Position numbers and translations under genes: made by a program. A model generated the notes under the pieces. The model was not told the origin of the DNA. It did no database searches and saw nothing but the letters and a program-made list of their open reading frames with translations. From Citrobacter amalonaticus Y19 (lineage in GTDB: Bacteria > Pseudomonadota > Gammaproteobacteria > Enterobacterales > Enterobacteriaceae): a stretch of DNA of 64,000 bases. Of the stretch, positions 9,233 to 17,707 are shown in pieces; the stretch's first letter is position 1; every line of letters begins with the position of its first letter. Location: positions 434,001 through 498,000 of the forward strand of contig NZ_CP011132.1 in the NCBI RefSeq assembly GCF_000981805.1, read 5' to 3'.

Positions 9233-10933
9233 TCACGCTGCCGGCGGCGGCAGCCAGGCTTCGGTGAACTCAAACCAGCCACGGGGATTCAGCCGCACTC
9301 CGTTCACGCCCGGCGGCGCGCTGATACGGTAGTGATAGTTAAACAGTGGCGTCAGCGTGGCGTCATTCATCAGGCCAGCGAAAACCTGCCGCAGTGCGGC
9401 ATAGCGATGATCCTCTTCCGGTCTGATTTGCAACGCATCCAGCGTCGCCTGAAGATGGGAGAACGTCGGCGCATCCAGCACATGCGGCCAGAGCGAATCG
9501 CAACGCAACCACTGTTCGAGCGTATACTCAGGCGCTTCGCCGATCAGTCGGTCTCCCATCATCAGATCCGCTTCGGCAAGCTGTTGGCAGCCATCCCAGG
9601 TTTTCGCGTTATGAAAAATCAGCGTCAGTTCGCAACCCAGGGTTGCCAGCGTATGGCGCAGGCGTTCTGCCATGGTATGCAGTTCCACCGGCAGGTGATA
9701 AACCAGCGTCATTTTTTTCGGCAGTTCTACCTCGTCCAGCCCCTCCCACTGTGGGATGGCCCAGCCGGGCAACAGTTCATTACAGGGCGTAATCAGGTTT
9801 TCCCTCACATCCAGCGTTTGCAGTAGCGAAGAACGATGGATGAGGCTTATCAGCCGTCGAGCCTGTCGTGGCGTCAGACGGGGGCTTTTTTTCAACGTGA
9901 GATAGCAAAACCCGAGGCTAATGCCAGTGCTTACCGGACTTACCGTCGCGAGCTCTTCGGGTTTACCAATGGTTATCTGCACCGGATGGCGACAGCTGGT
10001 ACCCAGATCCTGCGCAAAAAGCTGGGGGGTTATCCAGTACTCAATGGCTTTAAGCAATGGATGGGCGAGATGGTAATAGTCGTGGCTTTCCAGACGCACC
10101 AGTTCAGGTGTAAACAGCGTCAGACGAAAAGGCCCCGTTCCGATGATGGGATGCTCTGGATGCGCCAGCAGGCTGCCGTAGCTTGCCAGCCGATGCGCCA
10201 GCCAGAAATCGGGACGGTGCAGGAAAAACGTCAGACATTGAGGATGCGTCACCTCAATGTGCTTTACGCTGATAAACAGCCGGTTCAATGCCGGGAGTTC
10301 GCGCAGCATCAGCAGTCGCTGGTGCAGTTGTGCGGTTTCTACCGCGTCGCCGTTGTGCCAGAACAGTGTCGAGCGAATATAGAAGTCCCAGCGCAACCCG
10401 TCGGCGGAGATGTCCCAGTGGTGGGCTAAGTCCCCGCAGGGAAGCTGGGTCAGGCTGTCAAAACGCGTCAGACCGGAGAAAATCTGCCCCGCCAGATGCT
10501 GCTCGGCACGCCCGGGAAGAAAACCAGGGTGTAGCGGATCAAGCGGGCGGTAATAGGGAATACGCAGCGTGGGTGTGTCGTTTTGCCACTGACCGCCCAT
10601 AAAGGGCTGTAGCATTGCCCGCAGTTCACCGGGCGCCAGTTGCGCCAGTTCCAGTACGCTAAGCTGTTGGCCCTTTTCCAGCGCCTGTTCCATCATCGCG
10701 GTGCGTAATGACTCCGGGGTCACCAGAAAACGCAACTGTCCGCGCTTTCCACGTCCGGACTGCGCTTCCCAGACCAGCCAGCCCGATTCCTGCGCCTGGC
10801 GTAACAATGTGCGAACGTGCCGCTCGCTACAGAAGCAGCGTTCAGCCAGTTCTCCGACGGTCACGTTCTGCGGTTCGCCATTAGAAGGCTGCCAAAGCCG
10901 CTGGTATTGATTAAGCCGATTGAGAAGTCGCAT
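9233..10933 (-). CDS. ybaE: YbaE, SgrR-like regulator with solute-binding domain
   Basis: The 566-residue protein begins with a winged-helix DNA-binding region (about 1-110; ELAERCFCSERHVRTLLRQAQESGWL is the recognition part). The rest resembles an oligopeptide/sugar-type periplasmic binding domain (PYYRPLDPLHPGF, LAHHWDISADGLRWDFYIR) but has no signal peptide. This is the architecture of SgrR, so a cytoplasmic ligand-responsive regulator is likely; ligand and targets are unknown. I used the ATG at 10933 (MRLLNRLNQYQ), matching the E. coli length. It is divergent from cof. Confidence 0.9.
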   Translation of the reverse strand: MRLLNRLNQYQRLWQPSNGEPQNVTVGELAERCFCSERHVRTLLRQAQESGWLVWEAQSGRGKRGQLRFLVTPESLRTAMMEQALEKGQQLSVLELAQLAPGELRAMLQPFMGGQWQNDTPTLRIPYYRPLDPLHPGFLPGRAEQHLAGQIFSGLTRFDSLTQLPCGDLAHHWDISADGLRWDFYIRSTLFWHNGDAVETAQLHQRLLMLRELPALNRLFISVKHIEVTHPQCLTFFLHRPDFWLAHRLASYGSLLAHPEHPIIGTGPFRLTLFTPELVRLESHDYYHLAHPLLKAIEYWITPQLFAQDLGTSCRHPVQITIGKPEELATVSPVSTGISLGFCYLTLKKSPRLTPRQARRLISLIHRSSLLQTLDVRENLITPCNELLPGWAIPQWEGLDEVELPKKMTLVYHLPVELHTMAERLRHTLATLGCELTLIFHNAKTWDGCQQLAEADLMMGDRLIGEAPEYTLEQWLRCDSLWPHVLDAPTFSHLQATLDALQIRPEEDHRYAALRQVFAGLMNDATLTPLFNYHYRISAPPGVNGVRLNPRGWFEFTEAWLPPPAA

Positions 10934-11032
10934 ATAAACCCGGAACAATTTCTTTTATCTATTCACTATTACTTCCGTATATCTCAGGTGATACTCAATC
11001 ACAAGTTAATCCGTCACAGAGTGGAGAAAGAG

Positions 11033-11851
11033 ATGGCACGCCTGGCTGCATTTGATATGGATGGCACCCTGCTGATGCCAAATCACCTTTTGGGTGATGA
11101 AACGCTCTCGACTCTGGCGCGTTTACGCGAACGCGATATTACCCTGACGTTTGCCACCGGGCGTCATGTGCTGGAAATGCGCCATATTCTCGGCACCTTT
11201 TCACTCGATGCTTTTCTGATAACCGGTAACGGGACGCGCATCCACTCGCTGGAAGGCGAAGTGCTGCATCGACAGGATCTGGAACCGGCGGTTGCGGAGA
11301 TCGTCCTGCATCAGCGCTGGGACACGCAGGCGAGCATGCATATCTTTAACGATAATGGCTGGTTTACCGGGCAAGAGATCCCCGAGATGCTACACGCTCA
11401 CGTCTACAGCGGGTTTCGCTATCAGATAGTGGATGTCGCGCGTATCCCGGCAGATCGGGTGACCAAAGTCTGCTTCTGTGGCGATCATGACGATTTGACG
11501 CGGCTGAAAATTCAGCTTGAAGAGGTGTTAGGCGCGCGGGCCCATCTCTGTTTCTCAGCCGTCGATTGCCTGGAAGTGCTGCCGGTGGGCTGTAACAAAG
11601 GTTCTGCGTTGGAAGTACTGAGCGGACATCTGGGCCTGTCGCTGGCGGAATGTATGGCGTTTGGCGACGCCATGAACGATCGCGAAATGCTTGGCAGCGT
11701 CGGCCGGGGCCTGATCATGGGCAATGCCATGCCGCAACTTATTGCCGAACTTCCTCATTTACCGGTGATTGGTCATTGTCGCAATCAGGCGGTATCACAC
11801 TTTTTGACACATTGGCTGGACTATCCAAATCTACCTTATTCCCCCGAATGA
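11033..11851 (+). CDS. cof: Cof, HAD-family phosphatase (HMP-PP hydrolase)
   Basis: Haloacid-dehalogenase superfamily phosphatase; the E. coli enzyme hydrolyses the thiamin precursor HMP pyrophosphate and other phosphates. The 272-residue product has motif I FDMDGTLL (about 7-14), motif II region FATGR, and motif IV FGDAMNDREML (about 208). The start at 11033 (MARLAAFDMDG) follows GGAGAAAGAG and gives the family length; the open frame extends upstream but without homology. Confidence 0.95.
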   Translation: MARLAAFDMDGTLLMPNHLLGDETLSTLARLRERDITLTFATGRHVLEMRHILGTFSLDAFLITGNGTRIHSLEGEVLHRQDLEPAVAEIVLHQRWDTQASMHIFNDNGWFTGQEIPEMLHAHVYSGFRYQIVDVARIPADRVTKVCFCGDHDDLTRLKIQLEEVLGARAHLCFSAVDCLEVLPVGCNKGSALEVLSGHLGLSLAECMAFGDAMNDREMLGSVGRGLIMGNAMPQLIAELPHLPVIGHCRNQAVSHFLTHWLDYPNLPYSPE

Positions 11852-11865
11852 GAGACCCTACCAGC

Positions 11866-11890
11866 ACCGGGCGTATGCCCGGTTTTTTTT
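11866..11890 (+). terminator. Rho-independent terminator after cof
   Basis: CCGGGC-gtat-GCCCGG followed by eight Ts. It separates cof from the convergent cdsH gene, whose stop codon lies nine bases further on. Confidence 0.9.
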
Positions 11891-11898
11891 GATTCGAT

Positions 11899-12954
11899 TT
11901 AATTCACATTCAACAACCGGACCAGTTCCGCTTTCGACGCCGTGAGATCGCCAATGTGGGCACTCACCCATTCGTCATGGTAATAGGTGTCCAGATAGCG
12001 CTCGCCGCTGTCGCACAGTAGCGTCACCAGCGAACCGGTTTCTCCGGCTTCACGCATACGGGCGGCGAGTTGCAGCATGCCCCACATGTTGGTGCCCGTT
12101 GAGGCGCCCACTTTGCGGCCCAGTTGCGTTTCCAGCCAGTGCGCGGTCGCCACGCTGGCAGCGTCAGGTACGCGCAGCATCTCATCGACCACGTCGGCAA
12201 TAAATGACGGTTCGACGCGTGGACGCCCAATCCCCTCAATTTTACTGCCGACGAGGCTGCGCAGCGTGGCGTCACGCGACTGCCAGAAAGGCAGGAAAAC
12301 CGAGTTTTCCGGGTCCACCACCATCAGTTGTGTATCATAACCCTGGCAGCGAATGTAGCGACCAATGGTCGCGGAGGTCCCGCCGGTTCCGGCGCTCATG
12401 ACAATGTGTTTCGGGACGGGATGCGGCTCGCACTGCATCTGGCGGAAGATACTGTCGGCGATATTGTTATTACCGCGCCAGTCGGTGGCGCGTTCGGCAT
12501 AGGTGAACTGATCCATATAATGGCCATTCAACTCGCGCGCCAGCTGTTCTGAAGCGGCATAAATTTCGCAGGCACTGTCCACGAAATGACAGCGACCGCC
12601 GTAAAATTCAATCTGTTCGATTTTCCGTTTTGCCGTACAGGCGGGCATGACGGCAATAAACGGCAGCCCCAGCAGGCGGGCGAAGTAGGCTTCGGACACC
12701 GCCGTTGATCCGGAAGAGGATTCGATAATGGTCGTGCCTTCTTTAATCCAGCCGTTGCACAGCCCATAGAGGAATAGTGAACGCGCCAGCCGGTGCTTCA
12801 GGCTACCGGTCGGGTGGGTGCTTTCATCTTTCAGATAGAGCTGGATACCCGGAAATGCGGGTAACGACAGGCGGATGAGATGGGTGTCAGCCGAGCGCTG
12901 ATAATCCGCATTAATCTCATTGATGGCATTTTTTACCCAGGTGCTGTTCATCAT
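11899..12954 (-). CDS. cdsH: CdsH-like PLP-dependent cysteine desulfhydrase
   Basis: Fold-type II PLP enzyme of the cysteine synthase/cystathionine beta-synthase family, 351 residues from the double ATG at 12954/12951. The likely Schiff-base lysine is in PTGSLKHRLA (about residue 53); the substrate-carboxylate loop is SSGSTAV (about 86) and the phosphate loop GTGGTSATIG. Salmonella CdsH, from the same position next to ybaO/decR, is a cysteine-inducible desulfhydrase. I infer the same role here: cysteine to sulfide, pyruvate and ammonia, for cysteine detoxification. A cysteine synthase-like reaction is not excluded. E. coli K-12 lacks this gene here. Confidence 0.85.
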   Translation of the reverse strand: MMNSTWVKNAINEINADYQRSADTHLIRLSLPAFPGIQLYLKDESTHPTGSLKHRLARSLFLYGLCNGWIKEGTTIIESSSGSTAVSEAYFARLLGLPFIAVMPACTAKRKIEQIEFYGGRCHFVDSACEIYAASEQLARELNGHYMDQFTYAERATDWRGNNNIADSIFRQMQCEPHPVPKHIVMSAGTGGTSATIGRYIRCQGYDTQLMVVDPENSVFLPFWQSRDATLRSLVGSKIEGIGRPRVEPSFIADVVDEMLRVPDAASVATAHWLETQLGRKVGASTGTNMWGMLQLAARMREAGETGSLVTLLCDSGERYLDTYYHDEWVSAHIGDLTASKAELVRLLNVN

Positions 12955-13066
12955 TAATATCCATTTGTCATTTTGTGCCAAGAGTAACGAAAAGCACGGA
13001 AAAAATTGTTGCCATTTAGCCTTTAAAATAGAATGGAAGGAGAAAATTCTTCTCTTAGGTGCCGGT

Positions 13067-13525
13067 ATGCTAGATAAAATTGACCGTAAGCTGCTCTCCT
13101 TGTTGCAGCAGGACTGCACCCTCTCTTTGCAGGCGCTGGCGGATGCCGTTAATCTGACCACCACCCCCTGCTGGAAGCGCCTCAAACGGCTGGAAGATGA
13201 TGGCATTCTGGTGGGCAAAGTCGCGCTGCTGGACCCGGAAAAACTGGGGCTGGGGTTAACGGCCTTTGTGCTCATTAAAACCCAGCATCACAGCAGTGAC
13301 TGGTATTGCCGCTTCGTGACGGTGGTCAGTGAGATGCCGGAGGTGCTGGGCTTCTGGCGCATGGCTGGGGAGTACGACTACCTGATGCGGGTTCAGGTTG
13401 CCGACATGAAGCGCTATGACGACTTCTACAAACGTCTGGTAAACAGCGTTCCCGGTCTGTCGGACGTCACGTCGAGCTTTGCCATGGAACAGATTAAATA
13501 CACAACTGCGCTACCAATCGAATAA
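13067..13525 (+). CDS. decR: DecR, Lrp/AsnC-family cysteine-responsive regulator
   Basis: The 152-residue protein has an N-terminal helix-turn-helix (DRKLLSLLQQDCTLSLQALADAVNLTTTPCWKRLKRLEDDGIL) and a C-terminal RAM ligand-binding domain. E. coli DecR (formerly YbaO) activates cysteine-degrading genes in response to cysteine. Here it is divergent from cdsH across a 112-base gap, the expected place for its operator. The start at 13067 (MLDKIDRKLL) matches the family. Confidence 0.93.
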   Translation: MLDKIDRKLLSLLQQDCTLSLQALADAVNLTTTPCWKRLKRLEDDGILVGKVALLDPEKLGLGLTAFVLIKTQHHSSDWYCRFVTVVSEMPEVLGFWRMAGEYDYLMRVQVADMKRYDDFYKRLVNSVPGLSDVTSSFAMEQIKYTTALPIE

Positions 13526-13570
13526 CTCTCCCGGCACGTTTTGCCGGAAAATCAGGTCAGGACATATTAC

Positions 13571-15343
13571 GTGCGATTATTTGCTCAATTAAGCTGGTAT
13601 TTTCGCCGGGAGTGGCGTCGCTACCTCGGGGCGGTTGCCTTGCTTATCATCATCGCTATTTTGCAACTCATTCCGCCGAAAGTCGTCGGTATCGTGGTGG
13701 ATGGCGTGTCCACGCAACACTTTACCCCGCAACAGGTCATGATGTGGATTGGCACTATCGCCCTGATTGCCGTCGTGGTCTATCTGCTGCGCTACGTCTG
13801 GCGCGTGCTGCTGTTTGGCGCCTCTTACCAGCTGGCGGTGGAGTTGCGCGAAGATTATTACCGCCAGCTCAGTCGCCAGCATCCTGAATTTTACCTGCGC
13901 CATCGCACCGGTGATTTAATGGCCCGCGCCACCAATGACGTCGATCGCGTGGTCTTTGCCGCGGGGGAAGGGGTGTTAACGCTGGTGGATTCGCTGGTGA
14001 TGGGTTGCGCGGTGTTGATCGTGATGTCCACGCAGATAAGCTGGCAGCTCACGCTGCTTGCACTGCTGCCGATGCCGGTGATGGCGCTGATGATCAAGCG
14101 CTACGGCGATCGTCTGCACGACCGTTTCAGATTAGCGCAGGCAGCATTCTCCAGCCTCAACGACCGTACCCAGGAGAGCCTGACCAGCATTCGCATGATC
14201 AAAGCGTTTGGTCTGGAAGACAGACAGTCCGCACTGTTTGCCGCCGACGCGGAAGATACCGGGAAGAAAAACATGCGCGTGGCGCGTATCGACGCCCGCT
14301 TTGATCCGACAATTTATATCGCCATCGGCACGGCGAACCTGCTGGCTATCGGCGGCGGCAGCTGGATGGTGGTGCAAGGTTCACTGACGCTGGGACAACT
14401 GACCAGCTTTATGATGTACCTCGGGCTGATGATTTGGCCGATGTTGGCGCTAGCGTGGATGTTTAACATCGTGGAGCGCGGCAGCGCGGCCTACGGCCGT
14501 ATTCGCGCAATGCTGGCCGAAGCGCCGGTGGTGAATGACGGTAGCGAACCGGTGCCGGAAGGGCGAGGCGAACTGGCGGTGGCGATCCGGGAATTTAGCT
14601 ACCCGCAAACCACGCATCCGACGCTGGAAAACGTTAATTTTCGACTGGAACCCGGACAGATGCTGGGCATCTGTGGGCCCACCGGCGCGGGTAAAAGCAC
14701 CGTGTTGTCATTGATTCAGCGCCATTTCGATATCAACCTGGGGGAGATCCGCTTTCATGATATCCCCCTGCCGCGCCTGCAACTGGACAGCTGGCGCAGC
14801 CGGCTGGCGGTGGTCAGTCAGACGCCATTCCTGTTTTCGGATACCGTGGCCAACAACATTGCGCTGGGCTGCCCCAGCGCCACGCAGCAGGATATTGAAC
14901 ATGTGGCGCGTTTAGCCAGCGTGCATGAGGATATTCTCCGCCTGCCGCAGGGTTACGACACCGAAGTCGGCGAGCGCGGCGTGATGCTCTCCGGCGGGCA
15001 GAAACAGCGTATCTCTATTGCGCGGGCGCTGCTGTTGAATGCCGAAATTCTGCTCCTGGATGACGCGCTGTCGGCGGTGGACGGGCGAACGGAGCACCAG
15101 ATCCTGCACAATCTGCGTCAGTGGGGAGAAGGGCGAACGGTGATCATCAGCGCGCACCGCCTCTCGGCGCTGACCGAAGCGAGCGAAATCATCGTGATGC
15201 AGCATGGGCATATCGCTCAGCGCGGCAATCACGAAGCGCTGGTGCAGCAGACGGGCTGGTATCGCGATATGTACCGTTATCAGCAACTGGAAGCGGCGCT
15301 TGATGATGCGCCGGAAAATGACGAGGAGGCGGCAAATGCGTAG
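13571..15343 (+). CDS. mdlA: MdlA, multidrug-type ABC exporter half-transporter
   Basis: The 590-residue inner-membrane half-transporter has six predicted transmembrane helices (about 20-300) and a nucleotide-binding domain. Walker A is GPTGAGKST (about 369) and the signature LSGGQKQ (about 473). The Walker B end reads LLLDDALS, with aspartate where catalytic glutamate is usual. It starts at GTG 13571 (VRLFAQLSWYFRREW); the earlier in-frame TTG at 13541 is not supported by family length. It overlaps mdlB by 8 bases and presumably forms a heterodimer with it. The substrate is not known. Confidence 0.93.
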   Translation: MRLFAQLSWYFRREWRRYLGAVALLIIIAILQLIPPKVVGIVVDGVSTQHFTPQQVMMWIGTIALIAVVVYLLRYVWRVLLFGASYQLAVELREDYYRQLSRQHPEFYLRHRTGDLMARATNDVDRVVFAAGEGVLTLVDSLVMGCAVLIVMSTQISWQLTLLALLPMPVMALMIKRYGDRLHDRFRLAQAAFSSLNDRTQESLTSIRMIKAFGLEDRQSALFAADAEDTGKKNMRVARIDARFDPTIYIAIGTANLLAIGGGSWMVVQGSLTLGQLTSFMMYLGLMIWPMLALAWMFNIVERGSAAYGRIRAMLAEAPVVNDGSEPVPEGRGELAVAIREFSYPQTTHPTLENVNFRLEPGQMLGICGPTGAGKSTVLSLIQRHFDINLGEIRFHDIPLPRLQLDSWRSRLAVVSQTPFLFSDTVANNIALGCPSATQQDIEHVARLASVHEDILRLPQGYDTEVGERGVMLSGGQKQRISIARALLLNAEILLLDDALSAVDGRTEHQILHNLRQWGEGRTVIISAHRLSALTEASEIIVMQHGHIAQRGNHEALVQQTGWYRDMYRYQQLEAALDDAPENDEEAANA

Positions 15344-17114
15344 TTTTGGGCAGTTATGGCCGACCCTCAAACGCCTGCTGGCTTATGGTTCTCCATGGCG
15401 AAAACCGTTAGGCGTTGCGGTGATTATGCTGTGGGTCGCGGCGGCCGCGGAAGTCAGCGGTCCACTGCTGATCAGTTACTTTATCGACAACATGGTGGCG
15501 AAAAATAACCTGCCGCTGGGGATGGTTGCCGGGCTGATTGCCGCCTATCTCGGGCTACAGGTTCTCGCCGCCAGTCTGCACTATGCTCAGTCGCTGCTGT
15601 TTAACCGCGCGGCGGTCGGGGTGGTGCAGCAATTGCGTACCGACGTGATGGATGCCGCGCTGCGCCAGCCGTTGAGTGAATTTGACATTCAGCCGGTCGG
15701 GCAGCTTATTTCGCGCGTCACGAATGATACCGAAGTGATTCGCGATCTGTATGTCACGGTGGTGGCGACGGTTCTGCGCAGCGCCGCGCTGATTGGCGCG
15801 ATGCTGGTGGCGATGTTCAGTCTCGACTGGCGCATGGCGCTGGTGGCGATCCTTATCTTTCCGGCGGTGATGGTGGTGATGATTATCTATCAGCGTTACA
15901 GCACGCCGATTGTCCGCCGCATGCGGGCTTATCTCGCCGACATCAACGACGGTTTCAACGAAGTCATTAACGGTATGAGCGTGATCCAGCAGTTTCGCCA
16001 GCAGGCGCGCTTTGGTGAACGCATGGGCGAAGCCAGCCGCTCGCATTATCTGGCGCGTATGCAGACGCTGCGTTTAGATGGTTTTTTATTGCGGCCTCTG
16101 CTGAGCCTGTTTTCCGCGCTCATTCTCTGTGGTCTGCTGATGCTGTTCAGTTTTACCTCGGCAGGGACGATTGAGGTCGGTGTGCTCTACGCCTTTATCA
16201 GTTATCTGGGGCGCCTGAATGAACCGCTGATCGAACTGACCACTCAGCAGTCGATGCTGCAACAGGCGGTGGTGGCAGGGGAGCGTGTGTTTGAACTGAT
16301 GGACGGGCCGCGCCAGCGTTACGGGCAGGACTCGCGTCCGCTGGCGTCCGGGCAGATTGACGTCGAGGATGTGTCGTTTGCCTATCGCGACGATAATCTG
16401 GTGCTGCAAAATGTCAGCCTCTCTGTGCCGTCTCGCAGTTTTGTCGCGCTGGTGGGGCATACCGGCAGCGGTAAAAGCACTCTCGCCAGTCTGCTGATGG
16501 GCTATTACCCGCTGAGTCAGGGGGAAATTCGCCTTGACGGGCGTCCATTACGTTCGCTGAGTCACAGCGTGCTGCGTCAGAGTGTCGCGATGGTGCAGCA
16601 GGATCCGGTGGTGATGGCGGATTCCTTCCTGGCAAATGTGACGCTGGGGCGAGATATCTCCGAAGAGCAGGTGTGGCAGGCGCTGGAGACGGTGCAACTG
16701 GCGGAACTGGCGCGCGGAATGAGTGAAGGTATTCATACGCAGCTTGGTGAGCAGGGGAACACGCTCTCTGTCGGACAGAAACAATTGCTGGCGTTGGCGC
16801 GGGTACTGGTGGCAACGCCGCAGATCCTGATCCTCGACGAAGCGACCGCCAGCATCGATTCAGGTACCGAGCAGGCTATTCAGCATGCGCTGGCCGCCGT
16901 GCGCGAGCACACCACGCTGGTGGTGATTGCGCACCGACTGTCGACGATTGTGGAGGCAGACACCATTCTGGTGCTTCATCGTGGGCAGGCCGTTGAACGC
17001 GGTACCCATCAGCAACTGCTTGCGGCGCAGGGGCGCTACTGGCAGATGTATCAGCTCCAGCTTGCCGGTGAAGAGCTGGCGGCCAGCGTACGTGAGGAGT
17101 CGCTTCCCGTCTGA
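15336..17114 (+). CDS. mdlB: MdlB, multidrug-type ABC exporter half-transporter
   Basis: The 592-residue partner of MdlA has an N-terminal six-helix membrane domain, Walker A GHTGSGKST (about 374) and a canonical Walker B with catalytic glutamate (ILILDEATASID). Its signature is degenerate, LSVGQKQ instead of LSGGQ. With MdlA's aspartate this gives one weakened ATP site in the pair, as in other heterodimeric exporters. ATG 15336 follows GAGGAGGC and lies within the end of mdlA, suggesting translational coupling. Confidence 0.93.
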   Translation: MRSFGQLWPTLKRLLAYGSPWRKPLGVAVIMLWVAAAAEVSGPLLISYFIDNMVAKNNLPLGMVAGLIAAYLGLQVLAASLHYAQSLLFNRAAVGVVQQLRTDVMDAALRQPLSEFDIQPVGQLISRVTNDTEVIRDLYVTVVATVLRSAALIGAMLVAMFSLDWRMALVAILIFPAVMVVMIIYQRYSTPIVRRMRAYLADINDGFNEVINGMSVIQQFRQQARFGERMGEASRSHYLARMQTLRLDGFLLRPLLSLFSALILCGLLMLFSFTSAGTIEVGVLYAFISYLGRLNEPLIELTTQQSMLQQAVVAGERVFELMDGPRQRYGQDSRPLASGQIDVEDVSFAYRDDNLVLQNVSLSVPSRSFVALVGHTGSGKSTLASLLMGYYPLSQGEIRLDGRPLRSLSHSVLRQSVAMVQQDPVVMADSFLANVTLGRDISEEQVWQALETVQLAELARGMSEGIHTQLGEQGNTLSVGQKQLLALARVLVATPQILILDEATASIDSGTEQAIQHALAAVREHTTLVVIAHRLSTIVEADTILVLHRGQAVERGTHQQLLAAQGRYWQMYQLQLAGEELAASVREESLPV

Positions 17115-17167
17115 TGCACCGCCGCTGCCGGGTCACTTCGGCGGTGGTGCAAAAATGTAACGCATCA

Positions 17168-17184
17168 TGCACTGTCATGGTGCG
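17168..17184. promoter_or_regulatory. NtrC-binding site (enhancer) for glnK-amtB
   Basis: TGCACTGTCATGGTGCG matches the NtrC dyad TGCACC-N5-GGTGCA at ten of the twelve conserved positions. It is centred about 100 bases upstream of the sigma-54 promoter, a normal enhancer distance. Two further half-sites, TGCACC (17115-17120) and GGTGCA (17146-17151), lie upstream. Confidence 0.8.
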
Positions 17185-17268
17185 TTTTTCTTTTCCCGCT
17201 GTGTTTTCCTTTCTGAATCGCCCGCCAGACGGCCTGTAGAACAGACACTGGCTCCGTTTTTTCAATTC

Positions 17269-17284
17269 TGGCATACCCCTTGCA
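17269..17284 (+). promoter_or_regulatory. Sigma-54 promoter of glnK-amtB
   Basis: TGGCATACCCCTTGCA contains the -24 GG and -12 GC elements with correct spacing (consensus TGGCAC-N5-TTGCA). It lies 54 bases before glnK and, with the NtrC site, indicates induction under nitrogen limitation. Confidence 0.88.
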
Positions 17285-17337
17285 ATACCTCTGTCGTGTA
17301 GTCGCACCACATGCCGAATTCTGACTGGAGGGGATCT

Positions 17338-17676
17338 ATGAAGCTGGTTACCGTGGTAATCAAACCGTTCAAACTGGAAGACGTTCGCGAAGCGCTCTCT
17401 TCTATTGGTATTCAAGGGCTGACCGTCACCGAAGTAAAAGGGTTCGGACGTCAGAAGGGTCATGCCGAGTTATATCGGGGTGCAGAGTACAGCGTCAACT
17501 TCCTGCCGAAAGTGAAGATTGATGTGGCCATTGCCGACGACCAACTGGATGAGGTTATCGATGTCATCAGCAAGGCGGCCTATACCGGAAAAATTGGCGA
17601 CGGCAAAATTTTCGTCGCGGAGCTGCAACGCGTCATTCGTATTCGCACCGGCGAAGCTGACGAAGCGGCGCTGTAA
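17338..17676 (+). CDS. glnK: GlnK, PII nitrogen-signalling protein
   Basis: The 112-residue PII trimer subunit binds ATP, ADP and 2-oxoglutarate and docks onto AmtB to block ammonium uptake when nitrogen is ample. The T-loop carries the uridylylated tyrosine in RGAEYSVNF (Tyr51). The PII signatures YRGAEY and the C-terminal TGKIGDGKIFV are intact. The start at 17338 follows GGAGGGGATCT. It is the first gene of an operon with amtB, which begins 31 bases after its stop. Confidence 0.97.
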   Translation: MKLVTVVIKPFKLEDVREALSSIGIQGLTVTEVKGFGRQKGHAELYRGAEYSVNFLPKVKIDVAIADDQLDEVIDVISKAAYTGKIGDGKIFVAELQRVIRIRTGEADEAAL

Positions 17677-17707
17677 AGCCTGGCACACAGTAACGGGAAA
17701 CGACAAA

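Noticed and set aside
9167..10429. Two long plus-strand open frames opposite ybaE
   Set aside because: They mirror the coding strand of ybaE, whose homology and length are clear; no independent support.
13541..13570. Upstream TTG start for mdlA
   Set aside because: It gives ten extra residues not seen in the family; the GTG at 13571 gives the expected N-terminus.
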